Shown in pieces: positions 36,634-47,149 of a stretch of 64,000 bases of DNA. Source of the stretch: Petaurus breviceps papuanus (taxonomy: Eukaryota > Chordata > Mammalia > Diprotodontia > Petauridae); NCBI GenBank assembly GCA_028583685.1, contig JAMXIF010000043.1, forward strand, positions 5,202,130 through 5,266,129, read 5' to 3'. The position numbers and the translations under genes were made by a program. How positions within the stretch are numbered: the stretch's first letter is position 1; the number at the start of each line of letters is the position of its first letter. The notes beneath the pieces are model-generated. The model made no database searches. It saw nothing but the letters and a program-made list of their open reading frames with translations, and was not told the origin of the DNA.

Positions 36634-36647
36634 TACTTCCAAAATTG
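36628..36647. repeat. Probable right target-site duplication of the 34.6-36.6 kb ORF1 element
   Basis: TCTTCCTACTTCCAAAATTG, partner of 34574-34593. Confidence 0.65.
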
Positions 36648-36659
36648 GAGACATTGTCA

Positions 36660-36790
36660 TGTTTGAGGAAAAATGACATTATTACTACTACTTTACAATT
36701 AAGGAAATGAAGGATCACATTTGTTAAAATGATTTGTCTAAAGTTAAGGAGAAAAATAAGTAATAGGTTGCTTAGGTGCTTCTTGGTCCA
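36660..36790 (-). mobile_element. Possible MIR-type SINE, very diverged
   Basis: ACTTTACAATTAAGGAAATG and AATGATTTGTCTAAAGTTAA only. Confidence 0.3.
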
Positions 36791-36799
36791 AATAGTACT

Positions 36800-37860
36800 T
36801 TTTGTAATATACTATGCAGATTCTATGTCCATATTTCACAGAAATATTTTATTTCATTATAAACCACCTCAGAATTTGTAACAGTTCTCTTAGGAATTAA
36901 AAAGTGTAAAAATCATTTCATAGACATGCTTATATACTTCCCACTATTTGGAGTGAATAGAGAAGAAAATAAGGCTTCTCTCTTAGAGCTGTAATATTAT
37001 AATTTTGTATTATTTGTTTCTTATGCACAGAATTTTCTACTTAAGTTTAGTTTTTTTTCATAAAATTGGCATTTTATTATTTTGACTTATATGTTCTGTT
37101 CCTTTAGCAGAAGCTATGCAGAAGATCAAAAGATCAATGTCTGGGACACAATAAGCAATTAATGACTGATTACGAACTGACTGACTGAAGAGTTAGGAAA
37201 AATATCTGCCTGCTTTAGAAATAGAGGAATTGATCCAGGATGCCAGATGAAGTTTCAAATGACAGTGTGGAACTGGGTAAGAATATGATTGGTTAAAATC
37301 TTGTGTCTGTCACTATCAGTAAATATTTCACATTCTAGAAATCACTGTAATAAGTTCTGTCGATAATAAGATGACAATGATACAAAAGCATCAAGCAGGA
37401 CTTTGTTAAGAGCCAAATGATGTGACCCCATTAAAAACTCTTTTTCAGTCAGTTAGTGTAACAGGCATTGTAGAATCTAGAGATGGAAATTCTAACCTCT
37501 TTCACTATCTTGCAAATGCATGCCTCTCTTTATCAGAATAATGAGGTAAAAGAGTACAGATGGTTCACTGCAGGGCCATTTTCATTTCAGTCAAAACAGC
37601 AGAAACAATGCAAAGCTCATGATCATCCAGATCTTGTGTCAGAGTAAGAATACCATCATAATCCTTTTCTTCCATCATTGTAGAGTTGGAAAACTATGAA
37701 TGTGGAATATTGCATATGATCATATGTAGTAGATGTGTATGTTGGTTTTTCTATATTGCTTTTTTCTTTCACGTTAAGTATTTGCTACAAGGAAATGCCC
37801 TCTGTGAAGGGAAGGTGAGGGGAAATATACTCAGAATTGACTTTTATCATAAAAAAGGCA
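36800..37860. other. Unresolved span
   Basis: AT-rich, no gene seen. The 64-codon frame at 37686 has no features. Confidence 0.5.
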
Positions 37861-38065
37861 TCAATACAATGAATGAATGAATGTGTGTATGTATATACAC
37901 ATATATGTGTATATCATATATGAGTAACAATATATAATAAATATAGGATAATTATAGTATATAATTATATAGGTTATGTATATATATATATATACTATCT
38001 ATATATCACATAAGAATGTGTGTGTATGTAGATGGAGAGAGAGGGGGAGAGAGAAAGAAAGAGAG
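37860..38065. repeat. Low-complexity TA/TG/GA tract
   Basis: GAATGAATGAATG, then TA/TG runs, then GAGAGAGGGGGAGAGAG. Confidence 0.85.
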
Positions 38066-38114
38066 ATTTTTCCTTTGTTACCTGGCATTTACTCCCTTAT
38101 TAGCATTTTTGTAT

Positions 38115-38230
38115 CAATAGCTAGAAAATATGTTTATTACTAATCTATTATGTAAACTGTGGTGCTAGGTACTGAGAAGCATAAGATATAATTCTTCCCC
38201 TCAACAGTCTTACACTCTGGTTGAAGAGAT
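38115..38230 (-). mobile_element. L2/MIR-type 3' tail
   Basis: TGGTGCTAGGTACTGAGAAG then CAACAGTCTTACACTCTGG. Confidence 0.4.
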
Positions 38231-38234
38231 AATA

Positions 38235-38470
38235 AAAACGGATATTTTTATAGTATTTGTATACACAAATTGTCTTACTTAATTGCATACACAAATTTTC
38301 TTACTTAATTCTCAGTAGAACATTGTGAGACAACCAAATAGAAGCAGTATCTTATCTTAAAAATGAGGAGACTGGAGCTCAAAGAGATTGTCAATTTTTC
38401 AAAGGGCCTATAACTAGTATGTGTCACAGGAGGGATTAAAATGCAAGTCAGTTATGATGTCAAATCCAGC
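38235..38470 (-). mobile_element. MIR-type CORE-SINE
   Basis: ACTTAATTCTCAGTAGAACA, TTAAAAATGAGGAGACTGGA and GAGCTCAAAGAGATTGTC. Confidence 0.45.
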
Positions 38471-38798
38471 TCTCTTTTACATATGGGAGAAAGGCAAGAA
38501 AATAAGCATTTCTATAGTACCTACTATGTGATAGACTCTGTGCTAAGCACTTTAAAAACATCATTCTACTTGTTCATATCTACATACATGTGGTTAGAGA
38601 TATGTGTGTATGTTTTATTTATGATTTCTATGTTTATGTCACACTGATTACTTCCAGTTATTTTTTACTGTACTGCTTTGTTCTCATTCCTCATTGAATT
38701 TCAATAACAAGTTATTCTATGCTCAGAATTATATGGATAGTATATACAAGATATGTTAAGATAAGTACACAAAAGAAAGAGATTACTACCTGGCAGGT

Positions 38799-39009
38799 CA
38801 GAGTTGTCAAACACTCAATCCACATGACTCTGAAGTGGAGCCTGAACCAGATTAAAATGGATTTGTAAAACACATAAAACAAAATAAATTAAAGTACAAT
38901 AGAACATAGAGAATGTTAATATATGGTTTACTAAGTCAATACATGGTCTCTCTGTACAGTTTAGTGCTCCCTGCCCCTATTCTGTTTCTATTTGAGATTG
39001 ACACCACTG
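38799..39009. mobile_element. hAT-like non-autonomous DNA transposon
   Basis: Ends CAGAGTTGTCAAAC and (complement) CAGTGGTGTCAATC are imperfect terminal inverted repeats. The interior (GACTCTGAAGTGGAGCCTGA, AGATTAAAATGGATTTG, AATAGAACATAGAGAATG) matches a repeat I recall as common in marsupial genomes. No clear 8-bp target duplication. Confidence 0.6.
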
Positions 39010-39480
39010 GGCTAGAGCAATGAAGGAAGGTTTCACAGAGGAGGTGGTTATATTAAGTGGACCTTGGTGAACTGGTGGAGCCTACTTACAAAAGGGACAT
39101 GAAGGGGAGGTGTTACAAGGAAGGAGAATGACATGATTAAAGACATGGAGGTAGAGATGCCCAAGTTTGTTGGGAAGAGAGTGAAGGCATTAGATTGATT
39201 AGCACAAACACATTTCAGATAAAGCACATGGTCAATGGCCTGTGTTGGGGAAAGTTTAGAGTGTAAATAGGGATTAGTGAATAAGAATTGGTCTCATATA
39301 TTATGCCCATTTGGTTTATTCATATTCTGACTTAGGGAAATAATTGTACAAGAGTAAAGAGTGGCTTTTATTGAATTGTGGAAGATCTTGAATGTTAAGT
39401 TAAGCAATTTATGCTTTTTCCTGTAAGCAAAGGGTAAGAGGCATCAGATTAAAATTTGTCTCTGAACATGGAAATAAAGT
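39010..39480. other. Old interspersed repeat of unresolved class
   Basis: TTTCACAGAGGAGGTGG, TTTATTGAATTGTGGAAGAT and GCAATTTATGCTTTTTCC follow the order of a widespread mammalian repeat that I cannot name. No coding frame. Confidence 0.3.
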
Positions 39481-39484
39481 TCCA

Positions 39485-40041
39485 ACTGATATGTGCACTG
39501 CCCTTAAACCTTAAAGTCATAAAGTTAACATTATGGTTTGTAGTGCCAAAGCAAAATTTACAGTGCCCATAATCATGATAAAGACTGTGACTGTAAATAT
39601 CAATATTCCCACATGGCACTCAATCACAAAATATAAGAAACTCTCCTTATAGAGGACAGAAGCAAAGCATTTATTTAGACACCAGAAACCAAATCCCCAA
39701 ACCAGGAGGCTGATTCCATCATAATAGTAAAGAAGTTAACAAGTCATAACAACCCAGAGAGCCATGCCATCCTTCAGCCTTCCCACAAACCAATATAAGA
39801 TCAACATTTATTCACTAACATCTCTATCTCCTTGCCTGAGATCCTCTCTCTCCCACCATCACTGGCTCTGGTTTCCTATGGCTCTGCTCTACCCTTCAGC
39901 AAACTCCTCTACCACAGGCTCCATGTGACTACATTCAGGCTATCAGGGGGCAGAATTTACTTTCAAAGCAGGGGAGGTCTTTATATTCCCCTAGGCTTAT
40001 TAAGGGGCAGGAAAGATCTTCAAATTCCCATTACCATTACA
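39485..40041 (-). mobile_element. Solo LTR of an endogenous retrovirus, minus strand
   Basis: The minus strand starts TGTAATGGTAATGGGAATTT, then GAAGATCTTTCCTGCCCC, like the other LTRs of this family. It carries an AATAAA complement at 39670-39675 in the expected 3' part. No adjoining retroviral genes. The far end is approximate. Confidence 0.55.
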
Positions 40042-40344
40042 TAGTTATATGACTTCTGATTACTTAAGCATATAGACACAAGAACCATCATTTATTTTCA
40101 ACTCCTGATTGGATGTACTATGATATTTCCATTAGATAATAAATGCTTAAAATAAGAAGTGTTTCATGGTAGTTTTATACTTGTCTTATGTTTGTATGTC
40201 CCATTTAAAATTCTCCTTAGCAAAGATCTGAACATGTTTCAATTTTGGTGCAGATTTAGGCTTCATTCTTATCATATTCTCTCACATATATTCTATCTGA
40301 AAGCAATTTGTAGCTGTTTGCTGTAGTTGCTTCCGGTCTCCTTG

Positions 40345-40850
40345 CAACTGCAGGGGAGATACTTAGAATAGTGGTAGGCATCCAACTTCTGCTTGAATAC
40401 ATCAAGAATGAGGAATTCACTGCTTCTAAATTAGTATATTCTACTTACAAACAGTTTTTAAGTTTTTACAAGTTTTCTTCTATAAACTGAAATCTCCCCC
40501 TTCATAATTCCTACTTATTGTTCCCAGATTTCTTCTAGGATCAAGAAAATATAGGTTTGATAATACCTCTAAATGGAAGCATTTATAACTCTTGAAGGAA
40601 ACTCTATCATCACACAAAAATGTTAAATCTTTTCTCCAGTTTAACCATCCCAATTTCCTTCAAATTATTCTTAGTTGGCATGTGTGATAGTAGTAGTCTC
40701 ATTATTTTTTTTTTGACCTCTCGTGAACAAATTCCTGACTATTAATGACCTTCCATAAAGGTGGGAACATTTGACCAAAGAAGAATACAATAGGATTGTA
40801 AACTTACTTGTTCTTAACTGTGGAGTTTTGGTAATGCAACTTAAAATCAC
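40345..40850 (-). mobile_element. L3/CR1-type LINE 3' fragment, minus strand
   Basis: Diverged match to the CR1/L3 3' region: GAATGAGGAATTCACTGCTT, TTTTCTCCAGTTTAACCATC, CCAATTTCCTTCAAATTATT. It lies just upstream of the TRIM copy. Confidence 0.55.
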
Positions 40851-41225
40851 ATATTTTTGGAAGTCTTATCATACTGTCAATGTATCTTGAGCTAAGAACC
40901 TACTAAAAATTCAAAGGAATAGAAATTTGTGAAATGCGCAATTATTTTAATGGCACAAATTCAGTGGCAGCTATAAAAACTATAAGTGTACTTTCCAGTT
41001 AGCTATCAATTTTTGTAATTTACTAGCTTGTCTAGAGAGATTTCTAGTTGTGCCTCTGTGTGAGATGGCTCCAGAGAGTATGTATTTAAATCCATTGTTC
41101 CATTGATCTCTGTAGCCACAATGGCCATCACATAGGCTCCCTTTTCTATTCAATTGGGAGTTTATGTATTTATTTCTGTACCAATGTTTTTAACAGTGAT
41201 CAAGACCTTCTTGCTCTGACCCACA

Positions 41226-42380
41226 ATGTTTCCATCTGTAATCTTCTGGATTGACTTTTCAAGGATGTTGGGTATTTCTCTTAAAAGGTTTGCCTGTGTT
41301 GACTGCAATCTTGCAATTACTGAGTCAGTTGTCCCTGATTGTGGACATAAAATTTGTATGCATTGCTTCTGGAAGAAATCCTCTTCATCTTCATTGTGCA
41401 ATTCATGCTGGAAATTCTCCCACCTGAAAACTCTTCAACATTACATGGTCATGTACCCTGAAGGGTAAGGCATGTGTGAGATTCACCAGGAAAAACAGAA
41501 GCACTTCTGTGATTGGAATAAGACTCTCCTGTGTGAGACCTGTTCTAAATCAGAGGATCACAGATATCACACACATTGGCCCATTGCTGTTGCTGCTCTG
41601 AGATACAGGGAAGAAATAGAGGCACGTGTGTCACACTTGGATGGTCACCTAAAACAACTGCAGAAATTCCAAAAATTTGCAGAGAAAGAGAGACCTCTGT
41701 CATGGGTTGTTGAATGTAGTGACTACAGAGATGTGTCCAAAAAAACATTTGACCAAAAAGTTCAGAAAGTACTTAAATACATGAAGGGGAAGGAGAAGAA
41801 ATCGAAAATGGAGGAACTTATTCTGGAGAAGATAAAGGAGAAATTCAGTGAGCTTTATCAGAAGCTCAAGAAGACAGAGGCTATCCAGGAACATAAAATC
41901 CTAGAGCAAAAGAAGGAGTGGGAGGCCAAGATAGCCAGTGAAATAAGATTCTTAACAGACAACATCACTGAGCTACAGGAAAAGAGTCAGAAACCAAATC
42001 TGGAAATGTTACAGGATGCAGCAGAACCATTGAACAGGACTTTGAGAGAGTACACTTTGGAACCTTTCATTCCAAGAGTGGATGTTTCTTATCTCATTGT
42101 GGTAGCTGACTTTTTAAAATTCTATCACAGATTTAAACTGTCGGAGAACTGCAATTACTATGACTTGGCTGATGATAAAGGAAGAACTATCATGTTTAGA
42201 ATGGATTCCTCAGGAAACACATCAACTCATTACACAACAGGCCTTGTTAAAGCTGAGGACACTGATGGACCACAAATGCTAGCTTTATGGTCCCAGGAAA
42301 AAATTGTTGACAGAGAAGGATGTGTAAGATCCATCGCCACTATGGGTGATTTCAGTATGTGCAAATCATCATGCATCTAA
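41226..42380 (+). pseudogene. Intronless TRIM-family (RING / B-box 2 / coiled-coil) retrocopy with one in-frame stop
   Basis: TRIM proteins are usually RING E3 ubiquitin ligases that dimerise through an antiparallel coiled coil. Read from the ATG at 41226 (an in-frame TGA lies just upstream at 41217), the frame runs 384 codons. RING ligands are C24, C27, C39, H41, C44, C47, C58 and C61, with classic C3HC4 spacing. The only interruption is a TAA at 41466-41468 (codon 81). B-box 2 ligands follow at C84, H87, C95, C103, C106, H112 and H115, again with canonical spacing, then a Lys/Glu-rich coiled coil at about 128-290. The last ~95 residues do not form a recognisable full PRY-SPRY domain, so the protein is shorter than the usual ~450-500 residues. 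A second in-frame ATG (41265) would start 13 residues later. RING, B-box and coiled coil are normally on separate exons, so their contiguity points to a retrocopy. The sequence QKPNLEMLQD after the coiled coil resembles the TRIM43/49/64/77 group, but subfamily is uncertain. It could be a recently decayed retrogene or could still give a B-box/coiled-coil protein. Confidence 0.85.
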
Positions 42381-42424
42381 GGTTGGGGCATTTTTGTATG
42401 CATGGTTTTGAATCTGTTTTATTG

Positions 42425-42430
42425 AATAAA
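42425..42430 (+). promoter_or_regulatory. Polyadenylation signal AATAAA of the TRIM retrocopy
   Basis: A canonical AATAAA lies 45 bases after the TRIM stop codon, a plausible short 3'UTR. No A-tract is left downstream, so an original poly(A) tail, if there was one, has been lost or the copy is old. Confidence 0.5.
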
Positions 42431-42434
42431 CCTC

Positions 42435-43060
42435 ACTTCTTGGGAAATATTCATTCCTATCACTTTCATATTTGATTAGTCATAGGATTATAAATCTAGA
42501 GCAGGGGTTCTAGATCCATAGACCCTCAAGATCAGTGGATAGATTTGAACGTGTCTGATCTTGGATAAGAAACACTGGCATTTTGTTGTTTGCTCATTTT
42601 CTTCATTGTGTAACTCTTGTTTTTTGTAAACCCTTTTTTTTGGGTGGGGGTTCTAGGCAAAAGATTCTGGAGTGTTTTTTGCATCTTATTTTAGACATTC
42701 AACCATATTATTTTGAAAACATGCTAGTAGTTTCAAACACACTATCAAAACAGGTCAATGACACATCTAAATTAACTCTTGATCTGGACCCTTGAAGCCC
42801 AGGGAAGGTTTGGTGGGGAAGCAGACAAATTAGTTTTGAGATTCTATGGGAGATGATTCATGTCAGCTTTGTATGTTTCTGCAAAAACTTCTTTAAATAG
42901 ATAACATTTCTAGTATAAAAATACCTTAGTCCAACCTGGGAAGAATTCTCATTCATTCTACAAAGTCAGTTCCCCAAACTGTTACCATTAGGCAGAAATA
43001 GTAATCTCCATCCCTATGTCCAAAATAGGCAAGATATTGACCTGACTCCTTGTCTTAAAT
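42435..43060. other. Unresolved span after the TRIM copy
   Basis: GAGCAGGGGTTCTAGATCC near 42500 hints at an old DNA-transposon end. No gene. Confidence 0.4.
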
Positions 43061-43063
43061 AGG

Positions 43064-43240
43064 GGGTGCTGGGTGGCATGGTAGAGAGTACCACTGAGTC
43101 TGGAGTCAGGAAGACCTGAGTTAAAGTCTGGCCTCAAACATATATTAGCTGTGAGGTACTGGACAAGTCACTTAACCTCTATTTGTCTCATCTTTGTACT
43201 GCCTACTTCAGAGGATGATTAAATGGAAGGAGACAGCTTA
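43064..43240 (+). mobile_element. tRNA-derived SINE, near full length
   Basis: Head GGGTGCTGGGTGGCATGGTA, then GTCTGGAGTCAGGAAGACCT, then ACTGGACAAGTCACTTAACC. Close to the 0.6 kb and 33.7 kb SINEs. Confidence 0.7.
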
Positions 43241-43449
43241 TTAAACACATGGAAGGTATGTTAATGTTTATATTAAAGCTGTGAAACAGCCAGACAATTT
43301 TTGAAAAATTCCTCTACATTTGTTCAAATTACAAATTCAGTTAACTCTGTCATGTTATCATTAAATACTTCCTGTATATATAAAAAAAAACAGTGATCAA
43401 GGAGAATCAGTTTAAATTTGATGTTCCTAGGTGATCAAAATTTTCTTGT

Positions 43450-43640
43450 GTTATAATAACTTAAATTTATGTAATACATTAAAGTTTCCAAAATATTTTT
43501 CTCAGTTATAACCTTGTGTGGATCTTATTGCCAGTAGTATTGTCCCTGCTTGATAGCCAAAGAAGCTGAGGCTCCACGCTTGACTACTTTTGGACTGGAA
43601 TGCAAACATAAGTCTCCTGACTTCAATACTAGTTTATTTG
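43450..43640 (-). mobile_element. MIR-type CORE-SINE, diverged
   Basis: AAAGTTTCCAAAATATTTTT then GCCAAAGAAGCTGAGGCTCC. Confidence 0.45.
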
Positions 43641-43739
43641 ACCACTATCATACTTTACCTTTATTTTTCTCTCCTTTTTTTCTGTATGGGGTTGGAGAGC
43701 TTTTATATCATATGCTGAAGTGGTCAAGTTACTGTGAGT

Positions 43740-43930
43740 GTGACTCTTGATGACAACTGACCCAAGTTAGTCTACAATCTCATCCTGTATCTGATAGCTA
43801 CTGGCTGTGTGACTCTGGATAAATGGCTTAATATATTAGCCAAAATTTCCTTATTTCTAAAATGGGAAGAATTTACTTATATTTTCATCCTCATAAAGCT
43901 GATATAAGGAGAGCCTTCTGTAAAACAAAA
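43740..43930 (+). mobile_element. MIR-type CORE-SINE
   Basis: CTGGCTGTGTGACTCTGGAT, TTTCCTTATTTCTAAAATGG. Confidence 0.6.
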
Positions 43931-44074
43931 GTATAATTTAAATGAGTGTTGCTTTACTTTGGAGTGTGTTTGAAATTTCCTATTGGTATATTATATAAGC
44001 AAAAGAAAGTGTGATCTATGTGATACATATTCCACAAATAATATTGCATATCCCATATAGGGCTAGCATGATTT

Positions 44075-44153
44075 TTAGTGGTAAAAGTCCTGGATCAGAG
44101 TTAGAAGTCTTGTATTATACATTTGCTAATTGGGTAACTCTGGGAAAATCCAC

Positions 44154-44160
<7 letters not shown>
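44075..44160 (+). mobile_element. MIR-type SINE cut by (CT)n and an assembly gap
   Basis: TCCTGGATCAGAGTTAGAAG and TTGGGTAACTCTGGGAAAAT. Confidence 0.5.

Positions 44161-44198
<38 letters not shown>
44159..44198. repeat. (CT)n microsatellite ending in an assembly gap
   Basis: Pure CT array up to the gap at 44199. Confidence 0.95.
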
Positions 44199-44298
44199 NN
44201 NNNNNNNNNNNNNNNNNNNNNNNNNNNNNNNNNNNNNNNNNNNNNNNNNNNNNNNNNNNNNNNNNNNNNNNNNNNNNNNNNNNNNNNNNNNNNNNNNN
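44199..44298. other. Assembly gap (100 unknown bases)
   Basis: Exactly 100 N, so probably a placeholder of unknown true length. Confidence 1.
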
Positions 44299-44609
44299 AT
44301 GTCATATCTGCTAAAATTCAAATTATGCAATCCTTAAAATGAGATACCTTTAGAGTAAATGCAAGGATATACAATTCCCCTGAGTACCACCCTGGATCTG
44401 TGTGGGAAGTTCTTTCCTTTCTTTCTTATGTCACCACATGGAAACAGTCTTCTCTCTGTTTAAGTCAGCAGGGTCACTTAAAACAATAGCAAATTACTCC
44501 AAGCTAATACATGGTATAGAAAGAGAATATCAATGTGTTTAGAAGAGCTTCATTATATTCCTTGATAATGGGTCCTTGCTGTTTCACCAAACTAACATAA
44601 TTTCATCCA

Positions 44610-44740
44610 AAAATATTTGTTGAATATCTTATTATGTAAAAGAATATGTTAGGCTCCATGGGAGATATAAAAATGATTACAACCTACTTATTATCATACA
44701 TGAACTTAGAATTAAGGAGAGAATACTGGTGAGAGATAAA
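44610..44740 (-). mobile_element. L2/MIR-type 3' tail
   Basis: AAATATTTGTTGAATATCTT, TTAGGCTCCATGGGAGATAT. Confidence 0.35.
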
Positions 44741-44849
44741 TCTAATGCCAACCTAAGGGTTAAATAACACGAGAGGCACATAGTATTGTGAAATTAGAAA
44801 TATCTTCCATATTTCAGTAATAATTTAAAGTCAAGATAATAGAGGGTGG

Positions 44850-45012
44850 CACTTGTGCATAGTGGCTATAGAGCTGGTCTTGGAATCATGAAAAGTTGTG
44901 TTAAATCTTGTCTTTGACATACCCTGGCTGTGTAACCTTGGGCATGTAACTTAACATCTCTGTGTTCCAGAGAGTAACTCTAACTCTTTGAAAATAAATT
45001 GATGAATAGTTA
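44850..45012 (+). mobile_element. MIR-type CORE-SINE
   Basis: CTGGCTGTGTAACCTTGGGC and ATGTAACTTAACATCTCTGT. Confidence 0.65.
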
Positions 45013-45124
45013 TTGAAAGGCATTGGTTGAGACATTTCCTTAATGTGGGCTCTCTATAAAGATGAAATCATAGTTCTGATGAAAATTTTCAAATCCTAAA
45101 AATTAATAGTTATATTTTCTATTC

Positions 45125-45420
45125 AATTCAGTACCATAAATATTTATTAAACACTTGGTATGTGTAAGGCACTGTCTTGTGTACTAGGAATGCTAAGTTA
45201 GATGTGGCATAAATCTTGCTTCTGAAAAGTTTTCAATATGATTTAGAAACAGACAGGGACAAAATAACTGATTTAAATAGGAAGTGTTATAAAGGAGAGG
45301 ATGAGGCAAAGTGTTATGAGAAAACTGAGAAGATAGAAAACACTTTCACCTTGGCATGGGCAAAAAGTCAAGGAAAACTTTAAGGGAAAAATAACTTTTT
45401 TAAGGAAGGAAGGGGCTTCT
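45125..45420 (-). mobile_element. Old L2/MIR-related repeat, family unresolved
   Basis: Starts AAATATTTATTAAACACTTG, GTAAGGCACTGTCTTGTG, and continues past GACAGGGACAAAATAACTG into the type of sequence also present at 39.0-39.4 kb. The orientation and class are inferred. Confidence 0.35.
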
Positions 45421-45424
45421 CATT

Positions 45425-46830
45425 TTGTCCCAGGGTGTTATAGGTAGAAAAAAAAAACACCTAGATATCATCCTTAAGGATTAAAAGATACCTGAGTAAA
45501 CTGAAAAGGTAATTAGGGTATGTTGTGCCCTTAGAAGAAGGGGATGCAAACTTACCCAGAGGACCACCCACAAAAGAGTCATACATTTCTGAGTTTTGGA
45601 AAATAAAATCAGGTTTTTTAGAAGATGAAACATGCATTATAAAAGCAAGAAAAATATTTCTCCAGGCTTTACCATTCAAGTATTTGGATCATTAGCTAAG
45701 CCCTGAATCTTGGGTCAAGCTGGGTCCTAACCATATCATTTTAAATTATAGTCACGGAATTTCTTTGCAGTGAAACTATTCCAACATTCTCCTGTATGGA
45801 CCTCATTATCAGTGATAGCTTTTGGTTTAAAATCACATTCCATATCAGAGTTAAAATGCTGTACCCAAGAACTGGCAAGGAGTTTGATTTTAATCTATGC
45901 TTTAAAGAGTTGTTTCTGGATAATGCCAACAAAATACTCTTTAAAAAGTCTATTTCTAAAGTCTCTGAGAAGTTTTGAGAGAAAAAATCAAATACATTGC
46001 CTTAAACCACAATGAATCCAAGTAAGCCTGACTCCCAAGCTCTGGCCATGGTGACTGTGTTTCAGGGTCAATCAGATGGTCTCTGAGTTTCTCAAAACTC
46101 GATTACCAATGTTTTAAGTGACTCATCTGGCTTAGACAAATGGAATCTAATGTCTTGGCCATCTCAGCACATTTCTGCTTTTCCCCTCCAGCACCCATAA
46201 CTCTTATGGATCCATCTCTTCTAATGCTGGAGCCAAGGGCACAATTGAAATAGCAAAAAGCAATTTGTTAGAGTAGGGCCTTTCTCGTGGGGGCCCTAGG
46301 TTAATGGGAACCATTGTGAGATCAGATTAAAAATGAACCATAATGGATCCTTTAATCCAGGCTTGTCATGTTTGCATCCAAAATGTCTGAGCACCAAGCA
46401 GCAGGTGAAAACATTCTTGGCAAGTGCCTGACTAAAAGGAAATACATTGATACTCTTGACCATGAGAACATTACATTGAGATTAAATGGATAAACTTCAG
46501 GACAGTTTTATGCTGATCCTAATGTGCCAGTCCAAATTTAATTGTACATGTTTTTTCCTTTGAAGACTCCTTTTCTTTCTTTGGATTTTCTGACAGAGAT
46601 AAACCACTTTCTGTCTCCAAGATTCTGGCTTTGGACCTTTTCCTCATCTGCACTTCACTTTCTATTTTATTTCATAAACTTCAATAGCTTTAATAATTAC
46701 CTTATGAAGATTAGGCCCAAATCTCTATTACCTAATTTGATTCCTCATACAAACTCTAACTCTATGTTTCCAAATACATTCAGGGCACTATACTTGAATA
46801 ATAACAAAAACAACTGTCAACTATACATAA
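45425..46830. other. Unresolved, repeat-free span
   Basis: No repeat recognised over ~1.4 kb, unusual here. 46010-46540 has balanced composition and no long frame. Candidate conserved non-coding DNA only by exclusion. Confidence 0.35.
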
Positions 46831-46990
46831 CTTTTAAGTTTGCAAAGCTCTGCACTTATATGATGTCATTTGATCTTTACAATAATCCTGTGAAACAGAC
46901 AACTATGTACATTGTTATTCCCAGTTTATGAATGAGAAAACAGAGGCTCCACAAATTTAAATGATTTGACCATGACCACATGCTATTTAT
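46830..46990 (-). mobile_element. MIR-type CORE-SINE
   Basis: TAAGTTTGCAAAGCTCTGCA, CAATAATCCTGTGAAACAGA. Confidence 0.6.
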
Positions 46991-47004
46991 TGTCAGAAGT
47001 GGAA

Positions 47005-47125
47005 TTCAGCCTTGGAAATCAAAAGATAATAGATCTAAACCTGGAAAGGGCTTACAGTTCATATCATCTAACTATCTCCTTTTATATATGAGGAAACTAA
47101 AACTCAAGTATTTTTCTGAAATTCT
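47005..47125 (-). mobile_element. MIR3-type SINE fragment
   Basis: AACCTGGAAAGGGCTTACAG and ATGAGGAAACTAAAACTCAA. Confidence 0.5.
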
Positions 47126-47149
47126 TGGAATAGATTTCCTCTTCACTTC

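Noticed and set aside
41162-41401. 79-codon minus-strand frame opposite the TRIM RING
   Set aside because: It is the antisense of the RING coding sequence, whose plus-strand reading has perfect zinc-ligand spacing. No domain on the minus strand.
44011-44337. 108- and 71-codon frames
   Set aside because: They span a (CT)n array and 100 unknown bases.
46542-46931. 129-codon plus-strand frame
   Set aside because: Runs into a minus-strand MIR-type SINE and is rich in Phe/Leu/Asn/Ser as expected of AT-rich random sequence.
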